This document shows, piece by piece, positions 16,785 to 25,679 of a stretch of DNA of 64,000 nucleotides. Within the stretch, counting starts at the first letter, position 1. Every line of letters starts with the position of its first letter. The notes under the pieces are model-generated. The model was not told the origin of the DNA, made no database searches, and worked only from the letters and a program-made list of their open reading frames with translations. A program made the translations under genes and the position numbers. Source of the DNA: an uncultured Pseudomonadota bacterium (GTDB lineage: Bacteria > Pseudomonadota > Gammaproteobacteria > Burkholderiales > SG8-39); assembly GCA_903921325.1 (NCBI GenBank), contig CAIXPL010000016.1:124001-188000 (forward strand). Direction: 5' to 3'.

Positions 16785-17390
16785 AGTCTCGATCGAGCGC
16801 AGCGTATCAATGGGGAAATCACCGCACCCGATGTTCGCGTGGTGGGTGATGATGGGGAGCAGTTGGGCATCCTGACCATAGGCGCTGCCCTGCGCCTGGC
16901 AGAGGAACGCGAGGTCGATCTGGTCGAGATCGCGCCGACCGCCCAGCCCCCGGTCTGCAAGTTGATGGACTTTGGCAAATTCAAATATCGCGAGCAGAAA
17001 AAAGCTCACGAGGCCAAACAAAAGCAAAAGCAGATTCAGGTGAAAGAGATCAAGTTTCGTCCCGGCACCGATGAGGGCGATTACTCGATCAAGCTGCGCA
17101 ATCTGATCAAGTTTCTGGAAGAAGGCGACAAGACCAAAGTGACTTTGCGCTTTCGTGGCCGCGAAATGGCCCACCAGGAAATCGGCATTCGTCTGATCGA
17201 ACGGGTCAAGGGTGATCTGGACGAGTACGGCGTGGTCGAGCAGTACCCGAAAATGGAAGGTCGCCAGCTGGTCATGGTGCTGGCGCCCAAGAAAGTGTTG
17301 CCCAAGAAGAAGGACGAGCGCCCTGAACCGGCGCCGGGGGCGGCACGGACTGCACCGGCCAGCGCCGACGCAGTGGCTGTAGCGAAGTAG
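16782..17390 (+). CDS. infC: Translation initiation factor IF-3
   Basis: Binds the 30S subunit, prevents premature 50S joining and checks the start codon and initiator tRNA. From AUC at 16782 the product is 202 residues: [15 protein letters not shown] at the N-terminus, then the first domain and the linker with [19 protein letters not shown], then the C-domain with [18 protein letters not shown]-terminal tail of about 30 residues rich in Lys, Pro and Ala extends beyond the usual end. ORF callers limited to ATG would start at 16839 and lose the conserved first 19 residues. The AUC start predicts repression by excess IF3. It is followed by rpmI and rplT. Confidence 0.95.
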   Translation: MSLDRAQRINGEITAPDVRVVGDDGEQLGILTIGAALRLAEEREVDLVEIAPTAQPPVCKLMDFGKFKYREQKKAHEAKQKQKQIQVKEIKFRPGTDEGDYSIKLRNLIKFLEEGDKTKVTLRFRGREMAHQEIGIRLIERVKGDLDEYGVVEQYPKMEGRQLVMVLAPKKVLPKKKDERPEPAPGAARTAPASADAVAVAK

Positions 17391-17409
17391 CAGTAAGGCA
17401 CGGGGAGCA

Positions 17410-17430
17410 GTCTCCGCGCCCCGCGGAGAC
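17410..17430 (+). promoter_or_regulatory. GC-rich hairpin between infC and rpmI
   Basis: GTCTCCGCG and CGCGGAGAC form a perfect 9-bp stem around a 3-base loop, 20 bases after the infC stop. No T-run follows, so read-through is expected. In this position other bacteria have RNA structures through which ribosomal protein L20 controls rpmI-rplT translation. A role as such a control element or a processing site is inference. Confidence 0.55.
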
Positions 17431-17534
17431 CCCGGCCTCATGCAGGTGCTCCGCGATCAACAAGTCGAACCACGGTCAACAAGTGCTTTCAGCTTTTGCA
17501 AGCCACCCGGTGAGATGACATAACAGGAGCAGTC

Positions 17535-17732
17535 ATGCCCAAGATGAAGAGCAAGCGGGGGGCCTCGAAGCGGTTTCGGCCCCAGGGTTCTGGCGGGATC
17601 AAGCGCACCAAGGCTTTCCTGCGCCACATCCTTACCAAAAAGTCGACGAAGCGGAAGCGCAATATGCGCGGGATGACTCAGGTGCACCCGACGAATATGA
17701 AGTCGGTGCGCGCCATGCTGCCCTACGCTTGA
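17535..17732 (+). CDS. rpmI: 50S ribosomal protein L35
   Basis: A 65-residue very basic ribosomal protein. It starts [14 protein letters not shown] and contains the family segment [14 protein letters not shown]. An AACAGGAG site precedes the ATG. It lies 144 bases after infC and 57 bases before rplT, the conserved order. Expression is probably coupled to L20 autoregulation through the intergenic RNA. Confidence 0.97.
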   Translation: MPKMKSKRGASKRFRPQGSGGIKRTKAFLRHILTKKSTKRKRNMRGMTQVHPTNMKSVRAMLPYA

Positions 17733-17789
17733 GCCGCACTCGCACTCAAGCCCATTCCGTACTGATCAACTTTTGAAGGGGATGAACTC

Positions 17790-18149
17790 ATGCCTCGCGT
17801 AAAACGTGGCGTCATAGCGCACGCCAGACACAAGAAGGTTCTTGCCAAGTCCAAGGGGTTCCGTGGGCGTCGTGGCAATGTATTCCGTATCGCCAAAGAA
17901 GCGGTGATGAAGGCCGAGCAGTATGCCTACCGCGATCGGCGTGCCCGCAAGCGCGATTTCCGCACCCTGTGGATTGCGCGTATCAATGCCGCGGTGCGTG
18001 AACACGGCCTGTCGTACAGCAAATTCATGCACGGTATGCAGCAAGCCGCGATCGCCATCGATCGCAAGGTGCTCGCCGATATGGCCGTGCTCGACAAGCC
18101 CGGGTTTGCGAAGATCGTGAGCGAGGTCAAGGCCCGCCTGGCTGTCTAG
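17790..18149 (+). CDS. rplT: 50S ribosomal protein L20
   Basis: A 119-residue 23S rRNA-binding protein needed for early assembly of the large subunit. It starts [15 protein letters not shown] and contains the blocks [18 protein letters not shown] and [15 protein letters not shown]. Length is normal. L20 is known in several bacteria to repress its own operon by binding an mRNA mimic of its rRNA site; the infC-rpmI hairpin could belong to such a site. GAAGGGGATG precedes the start. Confidence 0.97.
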   Translation: MPRVKRGVIAHARHKKVLAKSKGFRGRRGNVFRIAKEAVMKAEQYAYRDRRARKRDFRTLWIARINAAVREHGLSYSKFMHGMQQAAIAIDRKVLADMAVLDKPGFAKIVSEVKARLAV

Positions 18150-18163
18150 CGGTTCCTCGCAGC

Positions 18164-19183
18164 ATGCAAACCCAGCTTGACCAGATCGTCGGCGAGGCAC
18201 TCGGTCAGTTTGCCTCGCTCGATGATGCGGCCCAACTCGAACAGGCCAAAGCGCGCTTTTTGGGCAAGTCCGGTGCGATCACCGAACTGCTCAAAGGGTT
18301 GCGCGAATTGGGCCCCGATGAGAAGCGCGCCGCAGGTGCGAGTATCAACCGTGCCAAGGAGCGTATCGAGCAGGGTCTGCACGATCGCCGCGAGGCCATC
18401 GCGCAGGCACGACTCGATGCGCGTCTGCACGAAGAAGCCCTCGATGTCACTCTGCCCGGTCGCCGTCGCGGTGGTGGCAGTATTCATCCGGTCATGCGCA
18501 GCTGGCAGCGGATCGAGTCGATCTTTCGTTCCATCGGATTCGAAGTCGCCGACGGTCCGGAGATCGAAACCGACTGGTACAACTTCACTGCGCTGAACAA
18601 TCCGGCCAATCATCCGGCGCGATCGATGCAGGACACGTTCTACGTCGATGCCATCGACTCGCAGGGCCTGCCGCTCTTGCTGCGCACCCACACCAGTCCG
18701 ATGCAGGTGCGCCATGCGCGCACTCACACGCCCCCGATCAAGGTGATCGCCCCTGGGCGCACTTATCGGGTTGACAGCGACGCCACCCACTCGCCGATGT
18801 TCCACCAGGTCGAAGGCCTGTGGATCGATGAGCAGGTGAGCTTTGCTGACCTGAAAGGCGTGTACACAGAATTCCTCCAACGGTTTTTTGAAACCGACGC
18901 ATTGCGGGTGCGCTTTCGGCCCTCCTACTTTCCGTTCACTGAACCCTCCGCTGAGATCGACATGATGTTCGATAGCGGTCCGCTCAAGGGCCGCTGGCTG
19001 GAGATCTCCGGGTCAGGCCAGGTGCATCCTGAAGTGGTGCGCAATTTTGGATTTGATCCTGAAAAGGTAATCGGCTTTGCGTTCGGGTCGGGCATTGAGC
19101 GCTTGACCATGTTGCGCTATGGCATTGGCGATCTGCGCCAGTTCTTCGATGGTGATCTGCGCTTTCTGCGTCAGTTCAGCTAA
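18164..19183 (+). CDS. pheS: Phenylalanyl-tRNA synthetase alpha subunit
   Basis: Catalytic subunit of the (alpha-beta)2 enzyme that charges tRNA-Phe. The 339-residue protein has an N-terminal helical coiled coil (about residues 1-90) for tRNA contact, then the class II core with HPVMRSW, motif 2 around [10 protein letters not shown] and motif 3 [14 protein letters not shown]. It starts 14 bases after rplT and is followed 20 bases later by pheT. All expected motifs are present. Confidence 0.97.
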   Translation: MQTQLDQIVGEALGQFASLDDAAQLEQAKARFLGKSGAITELLKGLRELGPDEKRAAGASINRAKERIEQGLHDRREAIAQARLDARLHEEALDVTLPGRRRGGGSIHPVMRSWQRIESIFRSIGFEVADGPEIETDWYNFTALNNPANHPARSMQDTFYVDAIDSQGLPLLLRTHTSPMQVRHARTHTPPIKVIAPGRTYRVDSDATHSPMFHQVEGLWIDEQVSFADLKGVYTEFLQRFFETDALRVRFRPSYFPFTEPSAEIDMMFDSGPLKGRWLEISGSGQVHPEVVRNFGFDPEKVIGFAFGSGIERLTMLRYGIGDLRQFFDGDLRFLRQFS

Positions 19184-19203
19184 GCGGGCATCGGAGCCTC
19201 ACC

Positions 19204-21591
19204 ATGCAATTCTCAGAGCGTTGGCTGCGCAGCCAGATCGACCCGAAAGTCTCAACGGCCGAACTGGCCGATCGACTGACCATGTGCGGCCTTGAAGTGG
19301 AGGCCTGTGTGCCGGTGGCACCGCCGCTCGATGCTGTCGTGGTCGCCCAGGTGCTCGCTGTTGAACGCCATCCGGGTGCCGATCGGCTCAATGTCTGCCA
19401 GGTCGATGCCGGCGCAGCAGCACCGCGCACCATCGTGTGCGGTGCGCCCAATGTGCGGGTCGGTATGCGTGTGCCTTGCGCACTGCCGGGCGCGCAACTA
19501 CCCGGCGGCGTGCGCATCGCGACCGCCCTGGTGCGCGGCGTAGAGAGCAGCGGCATGTTGTGCTCGGCGCGCGAACTCGGACTGTCAGATGACCATGGCG
19601 GATTGCTTGATCTGGGGCCCGATGCCCCGGTGGGAAACCGCTTTGCCGACTGGTACGAACTCGACGACCATATCTTTACCATCAAGCTCACACCGAATCG
19701 GGCCGATTGCCTGTCCGTTCTTGGCGTGGCGCGTGAAGTGCATGCACTCACCGGTGCCGCGCTTCGCATGCCTGATGTCACTCCGGTGCCCTCAAGCAAT
19801 GATCAGCGCTATCCGGTGCGCATCAGTTCAAGTGCCTGTGGCCGCTTCACTGGACGAGTCATTCGCGGTGTCAATCCGGCGGCTCCAACACCGGCCTGGA
19901 TGCGCCGCTGCCTTGAACGCGCGGGGCAACGACCGATCTCGGCACTGGTCGATGTCACCAACTATGTGATGCTCGAGCTTGGTCGGCCGCTGCATGTCTA
20001 TGATCTGGACAAACTGCAAGGGACGATCGATGTGCGCATGGGGCAGACCGGCGAACAGCTCGCCCTGCTCAACGGTCAAACCGTCACGGTGGGACCCGAT
20101 GTGCTGTGCATCTGTGATGATCGCGGGCCGATTGGACTGGCCGGCATCATGGGCGGGGAGAGCACCAAGGCCGATGATGCATCGGTCAACGTGCTGCTCG
20201 AATCGGCCTTTTTTGAGCCTGCGGCCATTGCCGGACGGTCGCGTCATTTCAACTTCACTTCCGATGCGTCGCACCGATTCGAGCGCGGTGTGGACTTCAA
20301 CAACAATATTGATGGCATCGAGCGAGCCACCCGGCTGATCCTGCAGATCTGCGGCGGTAGTGCCGGGCCGGTCGATGATCAGATTGTGCGACTGCCCACC
20401 CGCGTGCCCGTAGCCATGCGCACCGCGCGTGCGCGCCGGGTGATCGGCGTGGCGATCAGCGATGACGAAATGCTCGCGTTGCTCACCCGGCTGGGCCTCG
20501 CACCCAAAGTGACGTCCGCGGGCGTGATCGCAATCGATCCACCCAGCTATCGCTTTGACCTCGTGATCGAAGAGGATGTCATCGAAGAGGTGGCACGCCT
20601 GTACGGATTCGATCGTATTCCGGCCGAGCCACCGCAGGCGCCGGCACGCATGTTGCCGGTGTCTGAGACCCACCGGTCACAGCATGCGTTGCGTGCCCAT
20701 ATGGCCGACGCGGGTTATCAGGAGGTTATCAATTTCTCCTTTGTGGATGCGGCATGGGAACGGGACTTGACCGCATCCGGGGACGCGGCGATTGCGCTGC
20801 TCAATCCGATCGCCAGTCAGTTGTCCACGCTGCGCAGTTCATTGATAGGTGGCCTGATTGCCACCCTCAAATTCAATCTCAACCGCGGCGCGACCCGTGC
20901 CCGAGTGTTTGAAATCGGGCGTGCCTTCATGCGCGATGCCAGCGTGGCTGATGGTCCGCTGTCAGTGGCTCACATCTATCAGCCGCAGCGCATTGCCGCG
21001 GCGGCCTGCGGTCCGCTCGATGAAGAGTTGTGGGGCAATACCCGCCGATCGGTTGATTTCTTTGACTTGAAGGGCGATCTGGAAGCCCTCTGCGCACCGC
21101 TCGTGCCGCGATTCACCGCCGCCAGCCACCCGGCATTGCATCCTGGACGCAGTGCCCGCGTAGAGCTCGATGGCAAGGCGATCGGCTGGGTCGGCGAACT
21201 GCATCCACGGTGGGTGCAGGCCTACCAGTTGCAATTGGTGCCGGTGGTGTTTGAGCTCGATGTGGAGCCCTTGCAGCGCGTGCCGTTTCCCGGCTATAGC
21301 GAGATTTCGCGCTTTCCGGCGGTGGTGCGCGATGTCGCCGTGCTGGTCGATGATGCCGTCCCAGCGCAGGACATGCTCGATGATCTGAGTGCCTGTCAAT
21401 TCGATGGTGTGAGCCATCTGTCGCTGTTCGATTTGTACCGCGGAAGCGGGGTGCCGTCGGGCCGAAAAAGCCTTGCGTTCCGGGTAGTTATGCAAGATAC
21501 TGAACGCACGTTGACCGATGCGCAGGCAGACGATGTGCGCAACAAGATCGTGGTAAGGCTCGCCCTGAAGTTCGGCGCGATCCAGCGTTAA
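19204..21591 (+). CDS. pheT: Phenylalanyl-tRNA synthetase beta subunit
   Basis: The 795-residue beta subunit, with the N-terminal EMAP/OB-like tRNA-binding domain (about residues 40-150, including ADRLNVCQVD), the B3/B4 editing domain (about 210-380, with DVTNYVMLELGRPLHVYD), the B5 domain (about 400-475), a catalytic-like core without catalysis and the C-terminal ferredoxin-like anticodon domain (about 700-795, FRVVMQDTERTLTD). Its editing domain removes mischarged tyrosine. A CGGAG site precedes the ATG. It is followed by a structured 180-base gap and ihfA. Confidence 0.97.
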   Translation: MQFSERWLRSQIDPKVSTAELADRLTMCGLEVEACVPVAPPLDAVVVAQVLAVERHPGADRLNVCQVDAGAAAPRTIVCGAPNVRVGMRVPCALPGAQLPGGVRIATALVRGVESSGMLCSARELGLSDDHGGLLDLGPDAPVGNRFADWYELDDHIFTIKLTPNRADCLSVLGVAREVHALTGAALRMPDVTPVPSSNDQRYPVRISSSACGRFTGRVIRGVNPAAPTPAWMRRCLERAGQRPISALVDVTNYVMLELGRPLHVYDLDKLQGTIDVRMGQTGEQLALLNGQTVTVGPDVLCICDDRGPIGLAGIMGGESTKADDASVNVLLESAFFEPAAIAGRSRHFNFTSDASHRFERGVDFNNNIDGIERATRLILQICGGSAGPVDDQIVRLPTRVPVAMRTARARRVIGVAISDDEMLALLTRLGLAPKVTSAGVIAIDPPSYRFDLVIEEDVIEEVARLYGFDRIPAEPPQAPARMLPVSETHRSQHALRAHMADAGYQEVINFSFVDAAWERDLTASGDAAIALLNPIASQLSTLRSSLIGGLIATLKFNLNRGATRARVFEIGRAFMRDASVADGPLSVAHIYQPQRIAAAACGPLDEELWGNTRRSVDFFDLKGDLEALCAPLVPRFTAASHPALHPGRSARVELDGKAIGWVGELHPRWVQAYQLQLVPVVFELDVEPLQRVPFPGYSEISRFPAVVRDVAVLVDDAVPAQDMLDDLSACQFDGVSHLSLFDLYRGSGVPSGRKSLAFRVVMQDTERTLTDAQADDVRNKIVVRLALKFGAIQR

Positions 21592-21618
21592 AGCGATCCA
21601 GAACAGTTAACGAGAATA

Positions 21619-21670
21619 GTGACTTTTTGCGGACTGCCTGGACCACTAAGTGCCTTGCAGCGAAAGTCAC
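21619..21670 (+). promoter_or_regulatory. Long-range inverted repeat in the pheT-ihfA leader
   Basis: GTGACTTT (21619-21626) pairs perfectly with AAAGTCAC (21663-21670) across 36 bases. Just after it CGGGTG and CACCCG form a smaller hairpin. The 180-base gap before ihfA therefore looks structured and may hold the ihfA promoter and leader. No function can be read from the sequence alone. Confidence 0.35.
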
Positions 21671-21771
21671 GGGCAGCCGGGTGTGGCGATCACCCGTAGG
21701 CCAGGGAGAATTCGCCTGGGTCGATGCCTGTGGGGTGTTGTGCGACCTGAAGCCTGAATCGCTGGGGAGCG

Positions 21772-22104
21772 ATGATGACTCTGACGAAGGCTGAATTGGC
21801 CGACATGCTGTTCGAAAAAGTGGGTCTGAACAAGCGTGAGGCCAAGGACATGGTCGAGGCGTTCTTCGAGGAAATCCGCGAAGCGCTGGAGAACAATCAG
21901 AGTGTGAAGCTGTCAGGCTTCGGTAATTTTCAGCTTCGCAACAAACCGCAGCGTCCCGGACGCAATCCCAAGACCGGCGAGGAAATTCCGATCACAGCAC
22001 GGCGTGTGGTCACTTTTCATGCCAGCCAGAAACTGAAGATGCTTGTCGAAGAAGCGCACCATGGACAACAGCAGCGCGATCTCGAAGCAGCGTCCAACGG
22101 CTGA
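21772..22104 (+). CDS. ihfA: Integration host factor alpha subunit
   Basis: Nucleoid protein that pairs with IhfB and bends DNA sharply at specific sites. The 110-residue protein has the family N-terminus [26 protein letters not shown] in its first 30 residues and the DNA-binding arm [17 protein letters not shown], which contains the conserved proline that inserts in the minor groove. Two adjacent ATG codons (21772, 21775) follow GGGGAGCG; the first is used here. The C-terminus is about ten residues longer than E. coli IhfA. The merR-like gene starts inside its 3' end. Confidence 0.95.
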   Translation: MMTLTKAELADMLFEKVGLNKREAKDMVEAFFEEIREALENNQSVKLSGFGNFQLRNKPQRPGRNPKTGEEIPITARRVVTFHASQKLKMLVEEAHHGQQQRDLEAASNG

Positions 22105-22507
22105 ACTGCCGCCTATCCCGGCCAAACGCTACTTCACCATCGGTGAAGTGAGCGAATTGTGCGCGGTAAAGCCGCACGTATTGCGTTATTGGGAACAGGA
22201 ATTCACCCAACTGCGCCCGGTCAAACGGCGTGGCAATCGACGCTATTACCAACATCACGAAGTCTTGCTGGTGCGTCGCATTCGGCAGTTGTTGTATGAG
22301 GACGGTTTTACCATCAGCGGCGCTCGTAACCGCCTCGATGGCAGCGCCAGCGGGACCAATGCAGCCCGAGCGCCCGCGTCGCCAACCACGAATGGCAGTG
22401 CGCTCAGCGAGGCGTCCCGGTTAAATGCAAGCGATGCCGCCGGTGCGCTTGCCGAAGGTGCGCTCCGGCGCGAACTGGCGAGCATCCTCACCTTGCTGCG
22501 TGGCTGA
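22061..22507 (+). CDS. MerR-family transcriptional regulator
   Basis: A 148-residue protein whose N-terminal winged helix-turn-helix is clear: [22 protein letters not shown], then [30 protein letters not shown]. The C-terminal third is rich in Ala, Ser and Gly and has no visible ligand or metal cysteines. Proteobacteria commonly carry this regulator after ihfA; its target is unknown. The start at 22061 overlaps the ihfA coding end by 44 bases; an alternative start at 22043 adds six residues. The overlap suggests translational coupling. Confidence 0.88.
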   Translation: MDNSSAISKQRPTAELPPIPAKRYFTIGEVSELCAVKPHVLRYWEQEFTQLRPVKRRGNRRYYQHHEVLLVRRIRQLLYEDGFTISGARNRLDGSASGTNAARAPASPTTNGSALSEASRLNASDAAGALAEGALRRELASILTLLRG

Positions 22508-22640
22508 TCGCCCCGACAGACTCGCTCAGTTGCCAAACACCGGGTCAGACTGCGCGGCGAAGCGGATTGCACGGAGCGCATTCGGCAGCAGGCCGAGTCG
22601 ATAGGCTGATGACCCTGTGAACCCGAGTCCCTGATGTGGC

Positions 22641-22661
22641 GCCGATTCAGATAGAATCGGC
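22641..22661 (+). other. Perfect 8-bp hairpin just before tRNA-Pro
   Basis: GCCGATTC and GAATCGGC flank a 5-base loop, ending 8 bases before the tRNA. The right half contains TAGAAT, a possible -10 hexamer for the tRNA. It may end the merR transcript or take part in tRNA 5' processing; neither can be decided here. Confidence 0.4.
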
Positions 22662-22669
22662 GGTTCGGT

Positions 22670-22746
22670 CGGGGCGTAGCGCAGCCTGGTAGCGCACCTG
22701 CATGGGGTGCAGGGGGTCGAGTGTTCGAATCACTTCGCCCCGACCA
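22670..22746 (+). tRNA. tRNA-Pro (GGG)
   Basis: A 77-base tRNA with an encoded CCA. The acceptor CGGGGCG pairs with CGCCCCG, followed by A and CCA. The anticodon stem CCTGC/GCAGG encloses ATGGGGT, so the anticodon is GGG for proline. The D arm contains AGCCTGGTAGCGCA and the T arm TGTTCGAATCA. It lies between the ihfA-merR operon and the class II aldolase gene. Confidence 0.96.
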
Positions 22747-22779
22747 ACGGTTTTATCAACAGTCCTGGTACGCCATCCC

Positions 22780-23517
22780 ATGCCTGCCCCGATTTTGAGC
22801 CTGGAACAAAGCCTGCACGATCTGGTGGTAGCCAATCGGATCCTGGCCCATGAGGGTGTGGTCGATGCGTATGGTCACGTGAGCGTGCGGCATCCGCTTC
22901 ACCCCGACCGTTACCTCCTGTCGCGCTCGCGCAGCCCCGAGCTGGTGGAAGCGCACGACATTCTTGAGTTCATGCTCGATGGCACGCCGGTCAATGGCGC
23001 TGGGCCGACGCCCTATGTCGAGCGGTTCATTCATGGCGCCGTGTATGAAGCAAGACCCGATATCCATTCGGTCGTGCATAGCCACGCGCTCGAAGTGATG
23101 CCGTTCACGATTGGCGACATTCCCATGCAACCGGTGATCCACGTTGCCAGCGACATCGGCATGAATATTCCGTTGTGGGATATCCGCGATCACTTTGGCG
23201 ACACCAACTTGCTGGTGTCCAATCTCGCACAGGGTCGTGATCTGGCCACTTGCCTTGCCGGCAACGGCGTGGTGTTGATGCGTGGCCATGGGTTCACAGC
23301 GGCGGCCCGCACCCTTGTTGAAGTGGTCAAGGCTTCGGTCTACCTGCCCAGTAATGCCCGGGTATTGAAAGAAGCCCTTCTGATGGGTGCCAAAGTGAAA
23401 CCCCTGTCAGCCGGTGAAATTGCGATCCGTGCAACCGTGGACCCGTACTCACCGCAGATACAGCGGGCCTGGGAATACTGGGCGTTACGCGCCGGGGTGA
23501 AGCCCTACCTCGATTAG
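22780..23517 (+). CDS. Class II aldolase/adducin family protein
   Basis: A 245-residue cytosolic zinc enzyme of the fuculose-aldolase fold. The metal histidines appear in VVHSHALE (HxH) and MRGHGF, and a likely catalytic glutamate lies in PYVERFIHG. Relatives cleave sugar phosphates or act on hydroxy-keto acids; some are decarboxylases or isomerases. The substrate is not evident. I start at ATG 22780; the frame is open upstream through the tRNA, which cannot be coding. A VOC protein and a Bug binding protein follow on the same strand, suggesting a small catabolic cluster. Confidence 0.8.
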   Translation: MPAPILSLEQSLHDLVVANRILAHEGVVDAYGHVSVRHPLHPDRYLLSRSRSPELVEAHDILEFMLDGTPVNGAGPTPYVERFIHGAVYEARPDIHSVVHSHALEVMPFTIGDIPMQPVIHVASDIGMNIPLWDIRDHFGDTNLLVSNLAQGRDLATCLAGNGVVLMRGHGFTAAARTLVEVVKASVYLPSNARVLKEALLMGAKVKPLSAGEIAIRATVDPYSPQIQRAWEYWALRAGVKPYLD

Positions 23518-23663
23518 TTCGCGCGCTGCGTTTGCAGCACCCGATCGACTGCTGCGTTGGCAGTGCGCTCACGCCACAGGACGAAACCGGTCGATCATCA
23601 AAGTACTTGCCACGAATGTCACACCGCGTTGGCAGCAGGCGCGCAGTTCCAGACGGAGTCACT

Positions 23664-24470
23664 ATGTTTGCCAAGATCAATCATGTCGCGATCATCAGCG
23701 AGCGCTACGCGATCAGCGGCAAGTTCTACGAAGCGGTTTTTGGGATGCGCTCGTTTGACCAGCTCAGTCCGACCAATGCGATTGTAGTTGGCGATGGCTA
23801 TATTGGTCTGAACATCAACCCGCGCTACGAGGCACGCCCCGCTCGGCTGGATCATTTCGGTATTGAAGTCACCGATGTGGAAGTCGCCTATGAGCGCCTG
23901 CGCCGCAGCTATCCGCGCGTGGAATGGGTCAAGCGTCCGTCGAATCGCCCTTTCGCAGGGATTACCACCCACGACCCGGATGGCAATGTGTTCGACCTGT
24001 CACAGCGCAAGATGGCGAACCGCACCGATGTCTATGAAGCCGGTGCATGGGAACAGCCGCGGCGCATCGAATGGCTCGCGTTGCGTACGCTGAATCCGCA
24101 GGCGATGCGTGATTTCTACCATCAGGTCTTTGAACTTGAGGTGAAATCGAAGGCCGCCAACGACCCCAACGAATACCTTACCGATGGACATATCACGCTG
24201 GTGATCATGCCCTGGCATATCACCGACTACGCGGGTACGGGCATTGTGTCGCCCGGCATGGATCACATCGGCTTCAGCGTCGAGAGCATGGCTGCGTTCC
24301 TCGCTGATGTGGAGCGGGTCGCCGGCGAGAATGTGCAGCTAACCGCCAAACGGGTTGGTCATGGCCCCGAGGGACGGGCGCGGCTTGAACTCGCGCTGCG
24401 CACCTGTCCGCTGGGCTCCCATTATCTGGCCGACATTGATGGGGTATTGCTTGCTGTGGCTGAACGCTGA
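23664..24470 (+). CDS. VOC (glyoxalase/dioxygenase superfamily) protein, two domains
   Basis: A 268-residue protein with two vicinal-oxygen-chelate modules. The first begins INHVAIISERYAISGKFYEAV with metal histidine H8, then LDHFGIEV. The second begins RRIEWLALRTLNPQAMRDFY, where the usual first histidine is replaced (IEWLAL), then MDHIGFSVES. The order fits extradiol-dioxygenase-like or lyase-like VOC proteins, but the incomplete metal set in module two leaves activity open. GGAG lies before ATG 23664. The next gene starts inside its end, so the two are coupled. Confidence 0.75.
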   Translation: MFAKINHVAIISERYAISGKFYEAVFGMRSFDQLSPTNAIVVGDGYIGLNINPRYEARPARLDHFGIEVTDVEVAYERLRRSYPRVEWVKRPSNRPFAGITTHDPDGNVFDLSQRKMANRTDVYEAGAWEQPRRIEWLALRTLNPQAMRDFYHQVFELEVKSKAANDPNEYLTDGHITLVIMPWHITDYAGTGIVSPGMDHIGFSVESMAAFLADVERVAGENVQLTAKRVGHGPEGRARLELALRTCPLGSHYLADIDGVLLAVAER

Positions 24471-25599
24471 GCGGCACGCCGGCGCGTGTGCCGGGGTGTG
24501 GCGTGTGCGGCCGTTGCTGCTCGCCAGCCTCGCCTTCTGTGCGCTGAGCGCCGCGGCACACCCCGTTGGGCAGGCACAAGGCGGCGGATTCGGCGTCGCC
24601 ACACAGTCCCCCGCACAGTCCGACGTTGGCGCGCTGATGCTGGCACAGACCAAAGCAGGCAGCAAACCGCTCGCGCCGCTCGCCGAGCCCCAGTCAGCGG
24701 GCAGCTTTCCGAGTCATCCGGTGCGCTTGGTGGTGCCCTATGCGGCCGGCGGTGGCACCGATGCAGTGGCACGCATCCTTGCCGATGCGCTTACCGCGCG
24801 CTGGGGACAACAGGCGATTGTGGATAATCGTCCGGGTGCCGGCGGCACGCTGGGAGTTACCCAGGTCATGCAGTCTGCGGCCGACGGCTACACCCTGCTG
24901 GTCAGTCCGCTCGACCTGCTGATCAGCAGTGTCATCTATCCGAAGCTCGCCTATGACCCTCTTGGCGATTTTTTGCCGATCGGTCCGCTGGTATCGAGCA
25001 CATTGATTCTGGTGGCACATCCAGGCGCCGGCCTGCACTCACTGAAGCAATTGGTGCAGCAGGCACAGTCGACCCCCGGTACGCTCGCGTTTGCTTCGTG
25101 TGGCAATGGCACGCCGCAGCATCTTGCCGGCGAGCTTTTTAAAATGAGCGCGCAGATCGATCTGGTGCATATCCCCTATAAAGGGTGTGGGCCTGCACAG
25201 ACTGATGTGTTGGGTGGCGCGGTGCCGCTGCTGTTTAGCGCGGCAGCCAATATGGCACCGTACGTTCGCAGCGGACGGTTGCATGCGCTGGCGGTGGTCT
25301 CCTTGCATCGCAGCGATGCCTTGCCTGAAGTGCCTACGTTTGATGAGTCGGGCTATCCCGGGTTTGTCCTCGGTAACTGGATGGCTCTGCTTGCCCCGGC
25401 ACGCATGCCGGCCGAACGGTTGGGACGCTTGCAGGCAGACCTCGAAGCCGTGCATCGTGATGCGGGATTTGCGCGCCGTATCGTCGAGCGGGGATTTGAA
25501 CCGATGCCCGGTTCGGCGCAGGCGTTTCGTCAAACGATGACCGACGATCTGCGCCGGGTGACTGATCTGGTCCGCCAGGGCCGCGTGCATGCGGATTGA
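24439..25599 (+). CDS. Bug-family (TctC) periplasmic substrate-binding protein
   Basis: Orphan solute-binding protein with the Bug hallmark FPSHPVRLVVPYAAGGGTDAVAR, VDNRPGAGGTLG and HIPYKGCGPA. It is unusual in having a long linker of about 45 residues between the signal peptide (LLLASLAFCALSAAAHP) and the mature fold. The ATG at 24439 overlaps the VOC gene end by 32 bases; a GTG at 24496 would give a cleaner signal peptide but lacks a good ribosome site. No TctA/TctB genes are near. It probably captures the substrate of the upstream aldolase/VOC enzymes; this is inference from position. Confidence 0.85.
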   Translation: MGYCLLWLNAERHAGACAGVWRVRPLLLASLAFCALSAAAHPVGQAQGGGFGVATQSPAQSDVGALMLAQTKAGSKPLAPLAEPQSAGSFPSHPVRLVVPYAAGGGTDAVARILADALTARWGQQAIVDNRPGAGGTLGVTQVMQSAADGYTLLVSPLDLLISSVIYPKLAYDPLGDFLPIGPLVSSTLILVAHPGAGLHSLKQLVQQAQSTPGTLAFASCGNGTPQHLAGELFKMSAQIDLVHIPYKGCGPAQTDVLGGAVPLLFSAAANMAPYVRSGRLHALAVVSLHRSDALPEVPTFDESGYPGFVLGNWMALLAPARMPAERLGRLQADLEAVHRDAGFARRIVERGFEPMPGSAQAFRQTMTDDLRRVTDLVRQGRVHAD

Positions 25600-25679
25600 G
25601 AATCTGATGGGCGATCGGGTCGCTCACGACCGCGGGCCCGCACGTTGATTGGTCGTCTGATCACTTTATGGGAGACAAC

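Noticed and set aside
16245-17441. Long minus-strand open frame of 398 codons opposite thrS and infC
   Set aside because: It lies antisense to two firmly identified genes, has an odd composition and no family features; it is a shadow frame of GC-rich coding DNA.
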